Shown here: positions 53,801-64,000 of the stretch, in pieces
Layout: each line of letters begins with the position of its first letter
How positions within the stretch are numbered: the first letter of the stretch is position 1
From: Sycon ciliatum
Taxonomy: Eukaryota > Porifera > Calcarea > Leucosolenida > Sycettidae
Length of the DNA: 64,000 bases
Assembly: GCF_964019385.1 (NCBI RefSeq)
Contig: NC_088647.1
Span: forward strand, 11,529,227 to 11,593,226
Direction of reading: 5' to 3'
Notes under the pieces: model-generated
Database searches by the model: none
Told to the model about the DNA's origin: nothing
Seen by the model: only the letters and a program-made list of their open reading frames with translations
Made by a program: the position numbers and the translations under genes

Positions 53801-56800
53801 GCAACAGCAGCACTGACCAATCACTGGTTCCGCTGTACTCTGTGTTCTGCATCAGCAGCACTGACCAATCACTGGTTCCGCTGTACTCTGTGTTCTGCAA
53901 CAGCAGCACTGACCAATCACTGGTTCCGCTGTACTCTGTGTTCTGCAACAGCAGCACTGGCCAATCACTGGTTCCGCTGTACTCTGTGTTCTGCATCAGC
54001 AGCACTGACCAATCACTGGTTCCGCTGTACTCTGTGTTCTGCAACAGCAGCACTGACCAATCACTGGTTCCGCTGTACTCTGTGTTCTGCAACAGCAGCA
54101 CTGACCAATCACTGGTTCCGCTGTACTCTGTGTTCTGCATCAGCAGCACTGACCAATCACTGGTTCCGCTGTACTCTGGGTTCTGCATCAGCAGCACTGA
54201 CCAATCACTGGTTCCGCTGTACTCTGCGTTCTGCACCAGCAGCACTGACCAATCACTGGTTCCGCTGTACTCTGTGTTCTGCATCAGCAGCACTGACCAA
54301 TCACTGGTTCCGCTGTACTCTGTGTTCTGCATCAGCAGCACTGACCAATCACTGGTTCCGCTGTACTCTGTGTTCTGTATCAGCAGCACTGACCAATCAC
54401 TGGTTCCGCTGTACTCTGTGTTCTGCATCAGCAGCACTGACCAATCACTGGTTCCGCTGTACTCTGTGTTCTGCATCAGCAGCACTGACCAATCACTGGT
54501 TCCGCTGTACTCTGTGTTCTGCATCAGCAGCACTGACCAATCACTGGTTCCGCTGTACTCTGCGTTCTGCACCAGCAGCACTGACCAATCACTGGTTCCG
54601 CTGTACTCTGTGTTCTACATCAGCAGCACTGACCAATCACTGGTTCCGCTGTACTCTGTGTTCTGCATCAGCAGCACTGACCAATCACTGGTTCCGCTGT
54701 ACTCTGTGTTCTGCATCAGCAGCACTGACCAATCACTGGTTCCGCTGTACTCTGCGTTCTGTATCAGCAGCACTGACCAATCACTGGTTCCGCTGTACTC
54801 TGCGTTCTGCATCAGCAGCACTGACCAATCACTGGTTCCGCTGTACTCTGTGTTCTGCATCAGCAGCACTGACCAATCACTGGTTCCGCTGTACTCTGTG
54901 TTCTGCATCAGCAGCACTGACCAATCACTGGTTCCGCTGTACTCTGTGTTCTGCATCAGCAGCACTGACCAATCACTGGTTCCGCTGTACTCTGTGTTCT
55001 GCAACAGCAGCACTGACCAATCACTGGTTCCGCTGTACTCTGTGTTCTGCATCAGCAGCACTGACCAATCACTGGTTCCGCTGTACTCTGTGTTCTGCAA
55101 CAGCAGCACTGACCAATCACTGGTTCCGCTGTACTCTGTGTTCTGCAACAGCAGCACTGACCAATCACTGGTTCCGCTGTACTCTGTGTTCTGCATCAGC
55201 AGCACTGACCAATCACTGGTTCCGCTGTACTCTGTGTTCTGCAACAGCAGCACTGACCAATCACTGGTTCCGCTGTACTCTGTGTTCTGCAACAGCAGCA
55301 CTGACCAATCACTGGTTCCGCTGTACTCTGTGTTCTGCATCAGCAGCACTGACCAATCACTGGTTCCGCTGTACTCTGGGTTCTGCATCAGCAGCACTGA
55401 CCAATCACTGGTTCCGCTGTACTCTGTGTTCTGCAACAGCAGCACTGACCAATCACTGGTTCCGCTGTACTCTGTGTTCTGCATCAGCAGCACTGACCAA
55501 TCACTGGTTCCGCTGTACTCTGCGTTCTGCACCAGCAGCACTGACCAATCACTGGTTCCGCTGTACTCTGTGTTCTGCACCAGCAGCACTGACCAATCAC
55601 TGGTTCCGCTGTACTCTGTGTTCTGCATCAGCAGCACTGACCAATCACTGGTTCCGCTGTACTCTGTGTTCTGCATCAGCAGCACTGACCAATCACTGGT
55701 TCCGCTGTACTCTGTGTTCTGCATCAGCAGCACTGACCAATCACTGGTTCCGCTGTACTCTGCGTTCTGTATCAGCAGCACTGACCAATCACTGGTTCCG
55801 CTGTACTCTGCGTTCTGCATCCGCAGCACTGACCAATCACTGGTTCCGCTGTACTCTGCGTTCTGCATCAGCAGCACTGACCAATCACTGGTTCCGCTGT
55901 ACTCTGTGTTCTGCATCAGCAGCACTGACCAATCACTGGTTCCGCTGTACTCTGTGTTCTGCAACAGCAGCACCGACCAATCACTGGTTCCGCTGTACTC
56001 TGTGTTCTGCATCAGCAGCACTGACCAATCACTGGTTCCGCTGTACTCTGTGTTCTGCAACAGCAGCACTGACCAATCACTGGTTCCGCTGTACTCTGTG
56101 TTCTGCATCAGCAGCACTGACCAATCACTGGTTCCGCTGTACTCTGCGTTCTGCACCAGCAGCACTGACCAATCACTGGTTCCGCTGTACTCTGCGTTCT
56201 GCATCAGCAGCACTGACCAATCACTGGTTCCGCTGTACTCTGTGTTCTGCATCAGCAGCACTGACCAATCACTGGTTCCGCTGTACTCTGTGTTCTGCAT
56301 CAGCAGCACTGACCAATCACTGGTTCCGCTGTACTCTGCGTTCTGCACCAGCAGCACTGACCAATCACTGGTTCCGCTGTACTCTGTGTTCTGCATCAGC
56401 AGCACTGACCAATCACTGGTTCCGCTGTACTCTGTGTTCTGCATCAGCAGCACTGACCAATCACTGGTTCCGCTGTACTCTGAGTTCTGCATCAGCAGCA
56501 CTGACCAATCACTGGTTCCGCTGTACTCTGTGTTCTGCATCAGCAGCACTGACCAATCACTGGTTCCGCTGTACTCTGTGTTCTGCATCAGCAGCACTGA
56601 CCAATCACTGGTTCCGCTGTACTCTGTGTTCTGCATCAGCAGCACTGACCAATCACTGGTTCCGCTGTACTCTGTGTTCTGCAACAGCAGCACCGACCAA
56701 TCACTGGTTCCGCTGTACTCTGTGTTCTGCATCAGCAGCACTGACCAATCACTGGTTCCGCTGTACTCTGTGTTCTGCAACAGCAGCACTGACCAATCAC

Positions 56801-59800
56801 TGGTTCCGCTGTACTCTGTGTTCTGCAACAGCAGCACTGACCAATCACTGGTTCCGCTGTACTCTGTGTTCTGCATCAGCAGCACTGACCAATCACTGGT
56901 TCCGCTGTACTCTGTGTTCTGCAACAGCAGCACTGACCAATCACTGGTTCCGCTGTACTCTGTGTTCTGCAACAGCAGCACTGACCAATCACTGGTTCCG
57001 CTGTACTCTGTGTTCTGCATCAGCAGCACTGACCAATCACTGGTTCCGCTGTACTCTGGGTTCTGCATCAGCAGCACTGACCAATCACTGGTTCCGCTGT
57101 ACTCTGCGTTCTGCACCAGCAGCACTGACCAATCACTGGTTCCGCTGTACTCTGTGTTCTGCATCAGCAGCACTGACCAATCACTGGTTCCGCTGTACTC
57201 TGTGTTCTGCATCAGCAGCACTGACCAATCACTGGTTCCGCTGTACTCTGTGTTCTGCATCAGCAGCACTGACCAATCACTGGTTCCGCTGTACTCTGCG
57301 TTCTGTATCAGCAGCACTGACCAATCACTGGTTCCGCTGTACTCTGCGTTCTGCATCCGCAGCACTGACCAATCACTGGTTCCGCTGTACTCTGCGTTCT
57401 GCATCAGCAGCACTGACCAATCACTGGTTCCGCTGTACTCTGTGTTCTGCATCAGCAGCACTGACCAATCACTGGTTCCGCTGTACTCTGTGTTCTGCAT
57501 CAGCAGCACTGACCAATCACTGGTTCCGCTGTACTCTGTGTTCTGCATCAGCAGCACTGACCAATCACTGGTTCCGCTGTACTCTGTGTTCTGCATCAGC
57601 AGCACTGACCAATCACTGGTTCCGCTGTACTCTGTGTTCTGTATCAGCAGCACTGACCAATCACTGGTTCCGCTGTACTCTGTGTTCTGCAACAGCAGCA
57701 CTGACCAATCACTGGTTCCGCTGTACTCTGTGTTCTGCATCAGCAGCACTGACCAATCACTGGTTCCGCTGTACTCTGTGTTCTGCAACAGCAGCACTGA
57801 CCAATCACTGGTTCCGCTGTACTCTGTGTTCTGCAACAGCAGCACTGGCCAATCACTGGTTCCGCTGTACTCTGTGTTCTGCATCAGCAGCACTGACCAA
57901 TCACTGGTTCCGCTGTACTCTGTGTTCTGCAACAGCAGCACTGACCAATCACTGGTTCCGCTGTACTCTGTGTTCTGCAACAGCAGCACTGACCAATCAC
58001 TGGTTCCGCTGTACTCTGTGTTCTGCATCAGCAGCACTGACCAATCACTGGTTCCGCTGTACTCTGGGTTCTGCATCAGCAGCACTGACCAATCACTGGT
58101 TCCGCTGTACTCTGCGTTCTGCACCAGCAGCACTGACCAATCACTGGTTCCGCTGTACTCTGTGTTCTGCATCAGCAGCACTGACCAATCACTGGTTCCG
58201 CTGTACTCTGTGTTCTGCATCAGCAGCACTGACCAATCACTGGTTCCGCTGTACTCTGTGTTCTGTATCAGCAGCACTGACCAATCACTGGTTCCGCTGT
58301 ACTCTGTGTTCTGCATCAGCAGCACTGACCAATCACTGGTTCCGCTGTACTCTGTGTTCTGCATCAGCAGCACTGACCAATCACTGGTTCCGCTGTACTC
58401 TGTGTTCTGCATCAGCAGCACTGACCAATCACTGGTTCCGCTGTACTCTGCGTTCTGCACCAGCAGCACTGACCAATCACTGGTTCCGCTGTACTCTGTG
58501 TTCTACATCAGCAGCACTGACCAATCACTGGTTCCGCTGTACTCTGTGTTCTGCATCAGCAGCACTGACCAATCACTGGTTCCGCTGTACTCTGTGTTCT
58601 GCATCAGCAGCACTGACCAATCACTGGTTCCGCTGTACTCTGCGTTCTGTATCAGCAGCACTGACCAATCACTGGTTCCGCTGTACTCTGCGTTCTGCAT
58701 CAGCAGCACTGACCAATCACTGGTTCCGCTGTACTCTGTGTTCTGCATCAGCAGCACTGACCAATCACTGGTTCCGCTGTACTCTGTGTTCTGCATCAGC
58801 AGCACTGACCAATCACTGGTTCCGCTGTACTCTGTGTTCTGCATCAGCAGCACTGACCAATCACTGGTTCCGCTGTACTCTGTGTTCTGCAACAGCAGCA
58901 CTGACCAATCACTGGTTCCGCTGTACTCTGTGTTCTGCATCAGCAGCACTGACCAATCACTGGTTCCGCTGTACTCTGTGTTCTGCAACAGCAGCACTGA
59001 CCAATCACTGGTTCCGCTGTACTCTGTGTTCTGCAACAGCAGCACTGACCAATCACTGGTTCCGCTGTACTCTGTGTTCTGCATCAGCAGCACTGACCAA
59101 TCACTGGTTCCGCTGTACTCTGTGTTCTGCAACAGCAGCACTGACCAATCACTGGTTCCGCTGTACTCTGTGTTCTGCAACAGCAGCACTGACCAATCAC
59201 TGGTTCCGCTGTACTCTGTGTTCTGCATCAGCAGCACTGACCAATCACTGGTTCCGCTGTACTCTGGGTTCTGCATCAGCAGCACTGACCAATCACTGGT
59301 TCCGCTGTACTCTGTGTTCTGCAACAGCAGCACTGACCAATCACTGGTTCCGCTGTACTCTGTGTTCTGCATCAGCAGCACTGACCAATCACTGGTTCCG
59401 CTGTACTCTGCGTTCTGCACCAGCAGCACTGACCAATCACTGGTTCCGCTGTACTCTGTGTTCTGCACCAGCAGCACTGACCAATCACTGGTTCCGCTGT
59501 ACTCTGTGTTCTGCATCAGCAGCACTGACCAATCACTGGTTCCGCTGTACTCTGTGTTCTGCATCAGCAGCACTGACCAATCACTGGTTCCGCTGTACTC
59601 TGTGTTCTGCATCAGCAGCACTGACCAATCACTGGTTCCGCTGTACTCTGCGTTCTGTATCAGCAGCACTGACCAATCACTGGTTCCGCTGTACTCTGCG
59701 TTCTGCATCCGCAGCACTGACCAATCACTGGTTCCGCTGTACTCTGCGTTCTGCATCAGCAGCACTGACCAATCACTGGTTCCGCTGTACTCTGTGTTCT

Positions 59801-62218
59801 GCATCAGCAGCACTGACCAATCACTGGTTCCGCTGTACTCTGTGTTCTGCAACAGCAGCACCGACCAATCACTGGTTCCGCTGTACTCTGTGTTCTGCAT
59901 CAGCAGCACTGACCAATCACTGGTTCCGCTGTACTCTGTGTTCTGCAACAGCAGCACTGACCAATCACTGGTTCCGCTGTACTCTGTGTTCTGCATCAGC
60001 AGCACTGACCAATCACTGGTTCCGCTGTACTCTGTGTTCTGCAACAGCAGCACTGACCAATCACTGGTTCCGCTGTACTCTGTGTTCTGCAACAGCAGCA
60101 CTGACCAATCACTGGTTCCGCTGTACTCTGTGTTCTGCATCAGCAGCACTGACCAATCACTGGTTCCGCTGTACTCTGTGTTCTGCATCAGCAGCACTGA
60201 CCAATCACTGGTTCCGCTGTACTCTGTGTTCTGCATCAGCAGCACTGACCAATCACTGGTTCCGCTGTACTCTGTGTTCTGCATCAGCAGCACTGACCAA
60301 TCACTGGTTCCGCTGTACTCTGTGTTCTGCAACAGCAGCACTGACCAATCACTGGTTCCGCTGTACTCTGTGTTCTGCATCAGCAGCACTGACCAATCAC
60401 TGGTTCCGCTGTACTCTGTGTTCTGCAACAGCAGCACTGACCAATCACTGGTTCCGCTGTACTCTGTGTTCTGCACCAGCAGCACTGACCAATCACTGGT
60501 TCCGCTGTACTCTGTGTTCTGCATCAGCAGCACTGACCAATCACTGGTTCCGCTGTACTCTGTGTTCTGCAACAGCAGCACTGACCAATCACTGGTTCCG
60601 CTGTACTCTGTGTTCTGCAACAGCAGCACTGACCAATCACTGGTTCCGCTGTACTCTGTGTTCTGCATCAGCAGCACTGACCAATCACTGGTTCCGCTGT
60701 ACTCTGTGTTCTGCATCAGCAGCACTGACCAATCACTGGTTCCGCTGTACTCTGCGTTCTGCATCCGCAGCACTGGCCAATCACTGGTTCCGCTGTACTC
60801 TGCGTTCTGCATCAGCAGCACTGACCAATCACTGGTTCCGCTGTACTCTGTGTTCTGCATCAGCAGCACTGACCAATCACTGGTTCCGCTGTACTCTGGG
60901 TTCTGCATCAGCAGCACTGACCAATCACTGGTTCCGCTGTACTCTGTGTTCTGCATCAGCAGCACTGACCAATCACTGGTTCCGCTGTACTCTGTGTTCT
61001 GCAACAGCAGCACTGACCAATCACTGGTTCCGCTGTACTCTGTGTTCTGCATCAGCAGCACTGACCAATCACTGGTTCCGCTGTACTCTGTGTTCTGCAA
61101 CAGCAGCACTGACCAATCACTGGTCCCGCTGTACTCTGTGTTCTGCAACAGCAGCACTGACCAATCACTGGTTCCGCTGTACTCTGTGTTCTGCATCAGC
61201 AGCACTGACCAATCACTGGTTCCGCTGTACTCTGTGTTCTGCAACAGCAGCACTGACCAATCACTGGTTCCGCTGTACTCTGTGTTCTGCAACAGCAGCA
61301 CTGACCAATCACTGGTTCCGCTGTACTCTGTGTTCTGCATCAGCAGCACTGACCAATCACTGGTTCCGCTGTACTCTGGGTTCTGCATCAGCAGCACTGA
61401 CCAATCACTGGTTCCGCTGTACTCTGCGTTCTGCAACAGCAGCACTGACCAATCACTGGTTCCGCTGTACTCTGCGTTCTGCAACAGCAGCACTGACCAA
61501 TCACTGGTTCCGCTGTACTCTGCGTTCTGCATCAGCAGCACTGACCAATCACTGGTTCCGCTGTACTCTGCGTTCTGCATCAGCAGCACTGACCAATCAC
61601 TGGTTCCGCTGTACTCTGTGTTCTGCACCAGCAGCACTGACCAATCACTGGTTCCGCTGTACTCTGCGTTCTGTATCAGCAGCACTGACCAATCACTGGT
61701 TCCGCTGTACTCTGTGTTCTGCATCAGCAGCACTGACCAATCACTGGTTCCGCTGTACTCTGTGTTCTGCATCAGCAGCACTGACCAATCACTGGTTCCG
61801 CTGTACTCTGTGTTCTGCATCAGCAGCACTGACCAATCACTGGTTCCGCTGTACTCTGTGTTCTGCATCAGCAGCACTGACCAATCACTGGTTCCGCTGT
61901 ACTCTGTGTTCTGCATCAGCAGCACTGACCAATCACTGGTTCCGCTGTACTCTGTGTTCTGCATCAGCAGCACTGACCAATCACTGGTTCCGCTGTACTC
62001 TGTGTTCTGCATCAGCAGCACTGACCAATCACTGGTTCCGCTGTACTCTGTGTTCTGCATCAGCAGCACTGACCAATCACTGGTTCCGCTGTACTCTGTG
62101 TTCTGCATCAGCAGCACTGACCAATCACTGGTTCCGCTGTACTCTGCGTTCTGCATCAGCAGCACTGACCAATCACTGGTTCCACTGTACTCTGCGTTCT
62201 GCATCACCAGCACTTCGT
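50878..62218. repeat. 48-bp satellite, right block (~236 units)
   Basis: Continuation of the same satellite. Rare variants serve as markers and show a higher-order structure: TTCTACATC at 54,613 and 58,501, CACCGACC at 52,803 and 56,691 and again at 55,971 and 59,859, TCTGAGTTCT at 52,591 and 56,479, and GCACTGGCC near 53,955 and 57,843 are all 3,888 bp apart, that is 81 units. CATCCGCAG copies at 53,466 and 55,818 are 49 units apart. A 3,935-codon plus frame and minus frames of 1,236-1,284 codons span it but reflect unit length only. Confidence 0.98.
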
Positions 62219-62385
62219 CATGTCACAATTTGCACTGGTGCTTGAACTACTCGGTCCTTGCAGTCTCCGTGACAATGTGCGCACACAAGCTGCAAGACAA
62301 TAGGTGCATACAGCAGAGGTTTCTCAAGATAAGGAGCTGTTGCAAAATGCAACATAGTGTTACAACATGTACATCCTTCTTTGAC
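62219..62385. other. Spacer after the satellite
   Basis: About 170 bp without recognised features. Confidence 0.4.
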
Positions 62386-62653
62386 ATCACACAATCACAC
62401 AATCACACAATCACACAGGGCACACAATCACACAATCACACAATCACACAGGGCACACAATCACACAATCACACAATCACACAATCACACAGGGCACACA
62501 ATCACACAATCACACAATCATACAATCACACAATCACACAGGGCACACAATCACACAATCACACAGGGCACACAATCACACAATCACACAGGGCACACAG
62601 GGGGCCATGGGATTGGGATTCCACACACAGGGGGCCATGGGATTGGGATTCCA
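62386..62653 (+). repeat. (CACACAAT)n with CACACAGGG punctuation, then a ~29-bp duplication
   Basis: CACACAAT units in groups of one to five are separated by CACAGGG at six to seven points. At the end GGGGGCCATGGGATTGGGAT occurs twice in tandem (about 62,600-62,652). Confidence 0.9.
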
Positions 62654-62689
62654 GGTGCTGCGGCCTAACAGGATGATTGACCGAGAATG

Positions 62690-63694
62690 AAAATTATTGA
62701 ACGCTTTTTGCCCATGCATCCGGCCTTGGAACTCAAGCCAGTTACGGCTGGGTCAGATTTCGTGGGGCACTGCCTACGACTGCAAGCGGCCTACTAGCAA
62801 ACCAAAAATCTAAGCAATTCCAGCAACCACATTGCAGCTGAACCCATTTACCCATAGTTACATTGAAAGGAACAGGCGCGCATACATGGTCAAAGTTTCA
62901 CCATTTCTAACCTTTCCGACTGTTCACAGCTGCAACATGGACAGTGACCACCGTAAATTCCTGCAACAGACACACAAAGGGTAGTGCACAACAGAATGGA
63001 CACACATTGTCATAAACGACTTGCCCAGGGCTGCTAAACCCTGAAAATAACCTACCTCCAAGTTTAGGGCTTTTTGCTCGTGCATCCGGACTTGGAACTC
63101 AAGCCAGTTACAGCAGGGTCAAATTTCCTCGGGCAATACCTACAAGTGCAAGCGGCCTACTAGCAAACCAAAAATCTAAGCAATCCCAGCACCCACATTG
63201 CAGCTGGGCCCATTTACCCACAGGTACATTGAAAAGAACACATCCGCACAAATTGTCAAAATTCACTATTTCTCACCTTTCCGACTGTTCACAGCTGCAA
63301 CCTGGACAGTGACCACCTTGATTTCCCGCAATAGGCACACAAAGGGTAGTACACAACAGAAATGATACACATTGTCATAAACGACTTGCCCAGGGCTGCT
63401 GAACCCTGAATGTAACCCATCTCAAAGTTTGGGGCTTTTCGCCCGTGAATCCTGAATTGGAACTCAAGCCAGCTACAGCAGGGTCAAATTATTTCCTGGG
63501 GCACTGCCTACGAGCGCAAGCGGCCTACTAGCAAACCAAAAATCTAAGCAAATCCAGGACCCACATTGAAGCTGGGCCCATTTACCCATAGGTACATTGA
63601 AAGAACACAAGCGCAGATATGGTCCAATATTCACCATTTCTCACCTTTCCGACTATTCACACCTGCAACTTGGACAGTGACCATCGTGAATTCC
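62690..63694 (-). repeat. 364-bp repeat family, inverted block (~3 copies)
   Basis: Reverse complement of the 10-20 kb family: GGCCTACTAGCAAACCAAAA, CATTTACCCA, TTTCTCACCTTTCCGACT and CAGGGCTGCTGAACCCTG landmarks recur three times. On the minus strand the exon-like segments read E(F/I)T.VTVQ-type text. The last copy breaks at GTGAATTCC near 63,694. Confidence 0.9.
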
Positions 63695-64000
63695 CACTTG
63701 GTCCGCCAAGTTAAAATTGGCGCTTATCTTCTCACTTGGTTTTTCGGTGTTCTGCCTGTGTCACACGGCATGGAACCACCGATTCACCATCCGAACATAA
63801 CCATTGACCATTGCATCGGACAACATGGCAGCACAAACCATCACAGAAGTTGCGATCGGTTCGTTTGAGTCTTTTTGACGGAGCTGCCGCCGACGAACAC
63901 TTCCGTCAGCGCAAGAAAACACTGCAACCTCCGCTCGAGTCCGTAAAATAGGTCCGGATGTTCGCATTTCAGAGCGATGGAGAATACAGTTTCTGTCTAC
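63695..64000. other. Unrecognised DNA to the window end
   Basis: A short plus frame from ATGGCAGCACAAACC (about 63,824) reads MAAQTITEVAIGSFESF and then stops. It could be a truncated element or exon, but nothing confirms that. Confidence 0.35.

Noticed and set aside
62395-62600. Telomere-like repeat
   Set aside because: CACACAAT is not a known animal telomere unit (TTAGGG-type) and it is internal and punctuated by CACAGGG.
50869-62676. 3,935-codon plus-strand open frame and 1.2-1.3-k codon minus frames, as a giant repeat protein
   Set aside because: A 48-bp unit without stops keeps all its frames open over any length, here on both strands. Changes are mostly amino-acid altering, there is no signal peptide or non-repeat domain, and the plus frame runs into a CACACAAT tract.

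Overview
The window reads as nuclear DNA of an invertebrate metazoan, possibly an early-branching one; the species cannot be named from sequence. Evidence: a Tigger/pogo transposon, a Ty3/gypsy LTR retrotransposon, a Penelope-like element with a GIY-YIG nuclease, tRNA-derived SINEs, many foldback/MITE elements, and tandem satellites over nearly a third of the window. No bacterial operon, CRISPR array, rRNA or ordinary host gene was recognised. The only convincing coding regions belong to mobile elements.

Layout. 1-3.49 kb: a higher-order satellite with a 489-bp period. 3.5-7.1 kb: mostly unrecognised DNA with a 182-bp duplication and a 125-bp hairpin. 7.2-9.77 kb: a Tigger element with terminal inverted repeats and TA flanks. 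It holds a 43-bp and a 31-bp minisatellite and a 311-aa protein that keeps the DNA-binding domains but lacks the DDE catalytic core. 10.3-20.8 kb: about a dozen copies of a ~364-bp repeat, each with an exon-like 49-nt segment. They are broken by several TIR elements, two of them with exact empty-site evidence for TA duplication. The same family returns inverted at 62.7-63.7 kb.

15.1-16.4, 27.5-28.1 and 37.3-38.1 kb hold foldback MITEs flanked by TTAA. 23.4-27.4 kb is a ~4-kb foldback with ~1-kb arms, its loop filled by younger MITEs and a SINE. 28.2-29.0 kb (56-bp unit) and 29.9-31.2 kb (22-bp unit) are minisatellites. 33.56-35.87 kb is a 5'-truncated Penelope-like element whose GIY-YIG domain is split by a ~265-residue proline-rich/acidic insert. 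41.37-41.50 kb holds four RFX X-box palindromes in 135 bp.

42.2-42.8 kb is a 45-bp array. 43.44-62.2 kb is a giant 48-bp satellite (~292 units), each unit carrying a perfect NF-Y-type CCAAT consensus. It is interrupted at 46,135-50,877 by an intact, apparently very young Ty3/gypsy element with identical 178-bp LTRs and a 5-bp target duplication. The long open frames across the satellites (up to 3,935 codons, both strands) arise because the unit length is a multiple of three and holds no stop; I do not call them genes.

The elements do not form a pathway. Their nesting gives a relative history: the 364-bp repeats, the 4-kb foldback and the 48-bp satellite are older platforms; TA- and TTAA-targeting elements entered the first two, and the gypsy element entered the satellite last.
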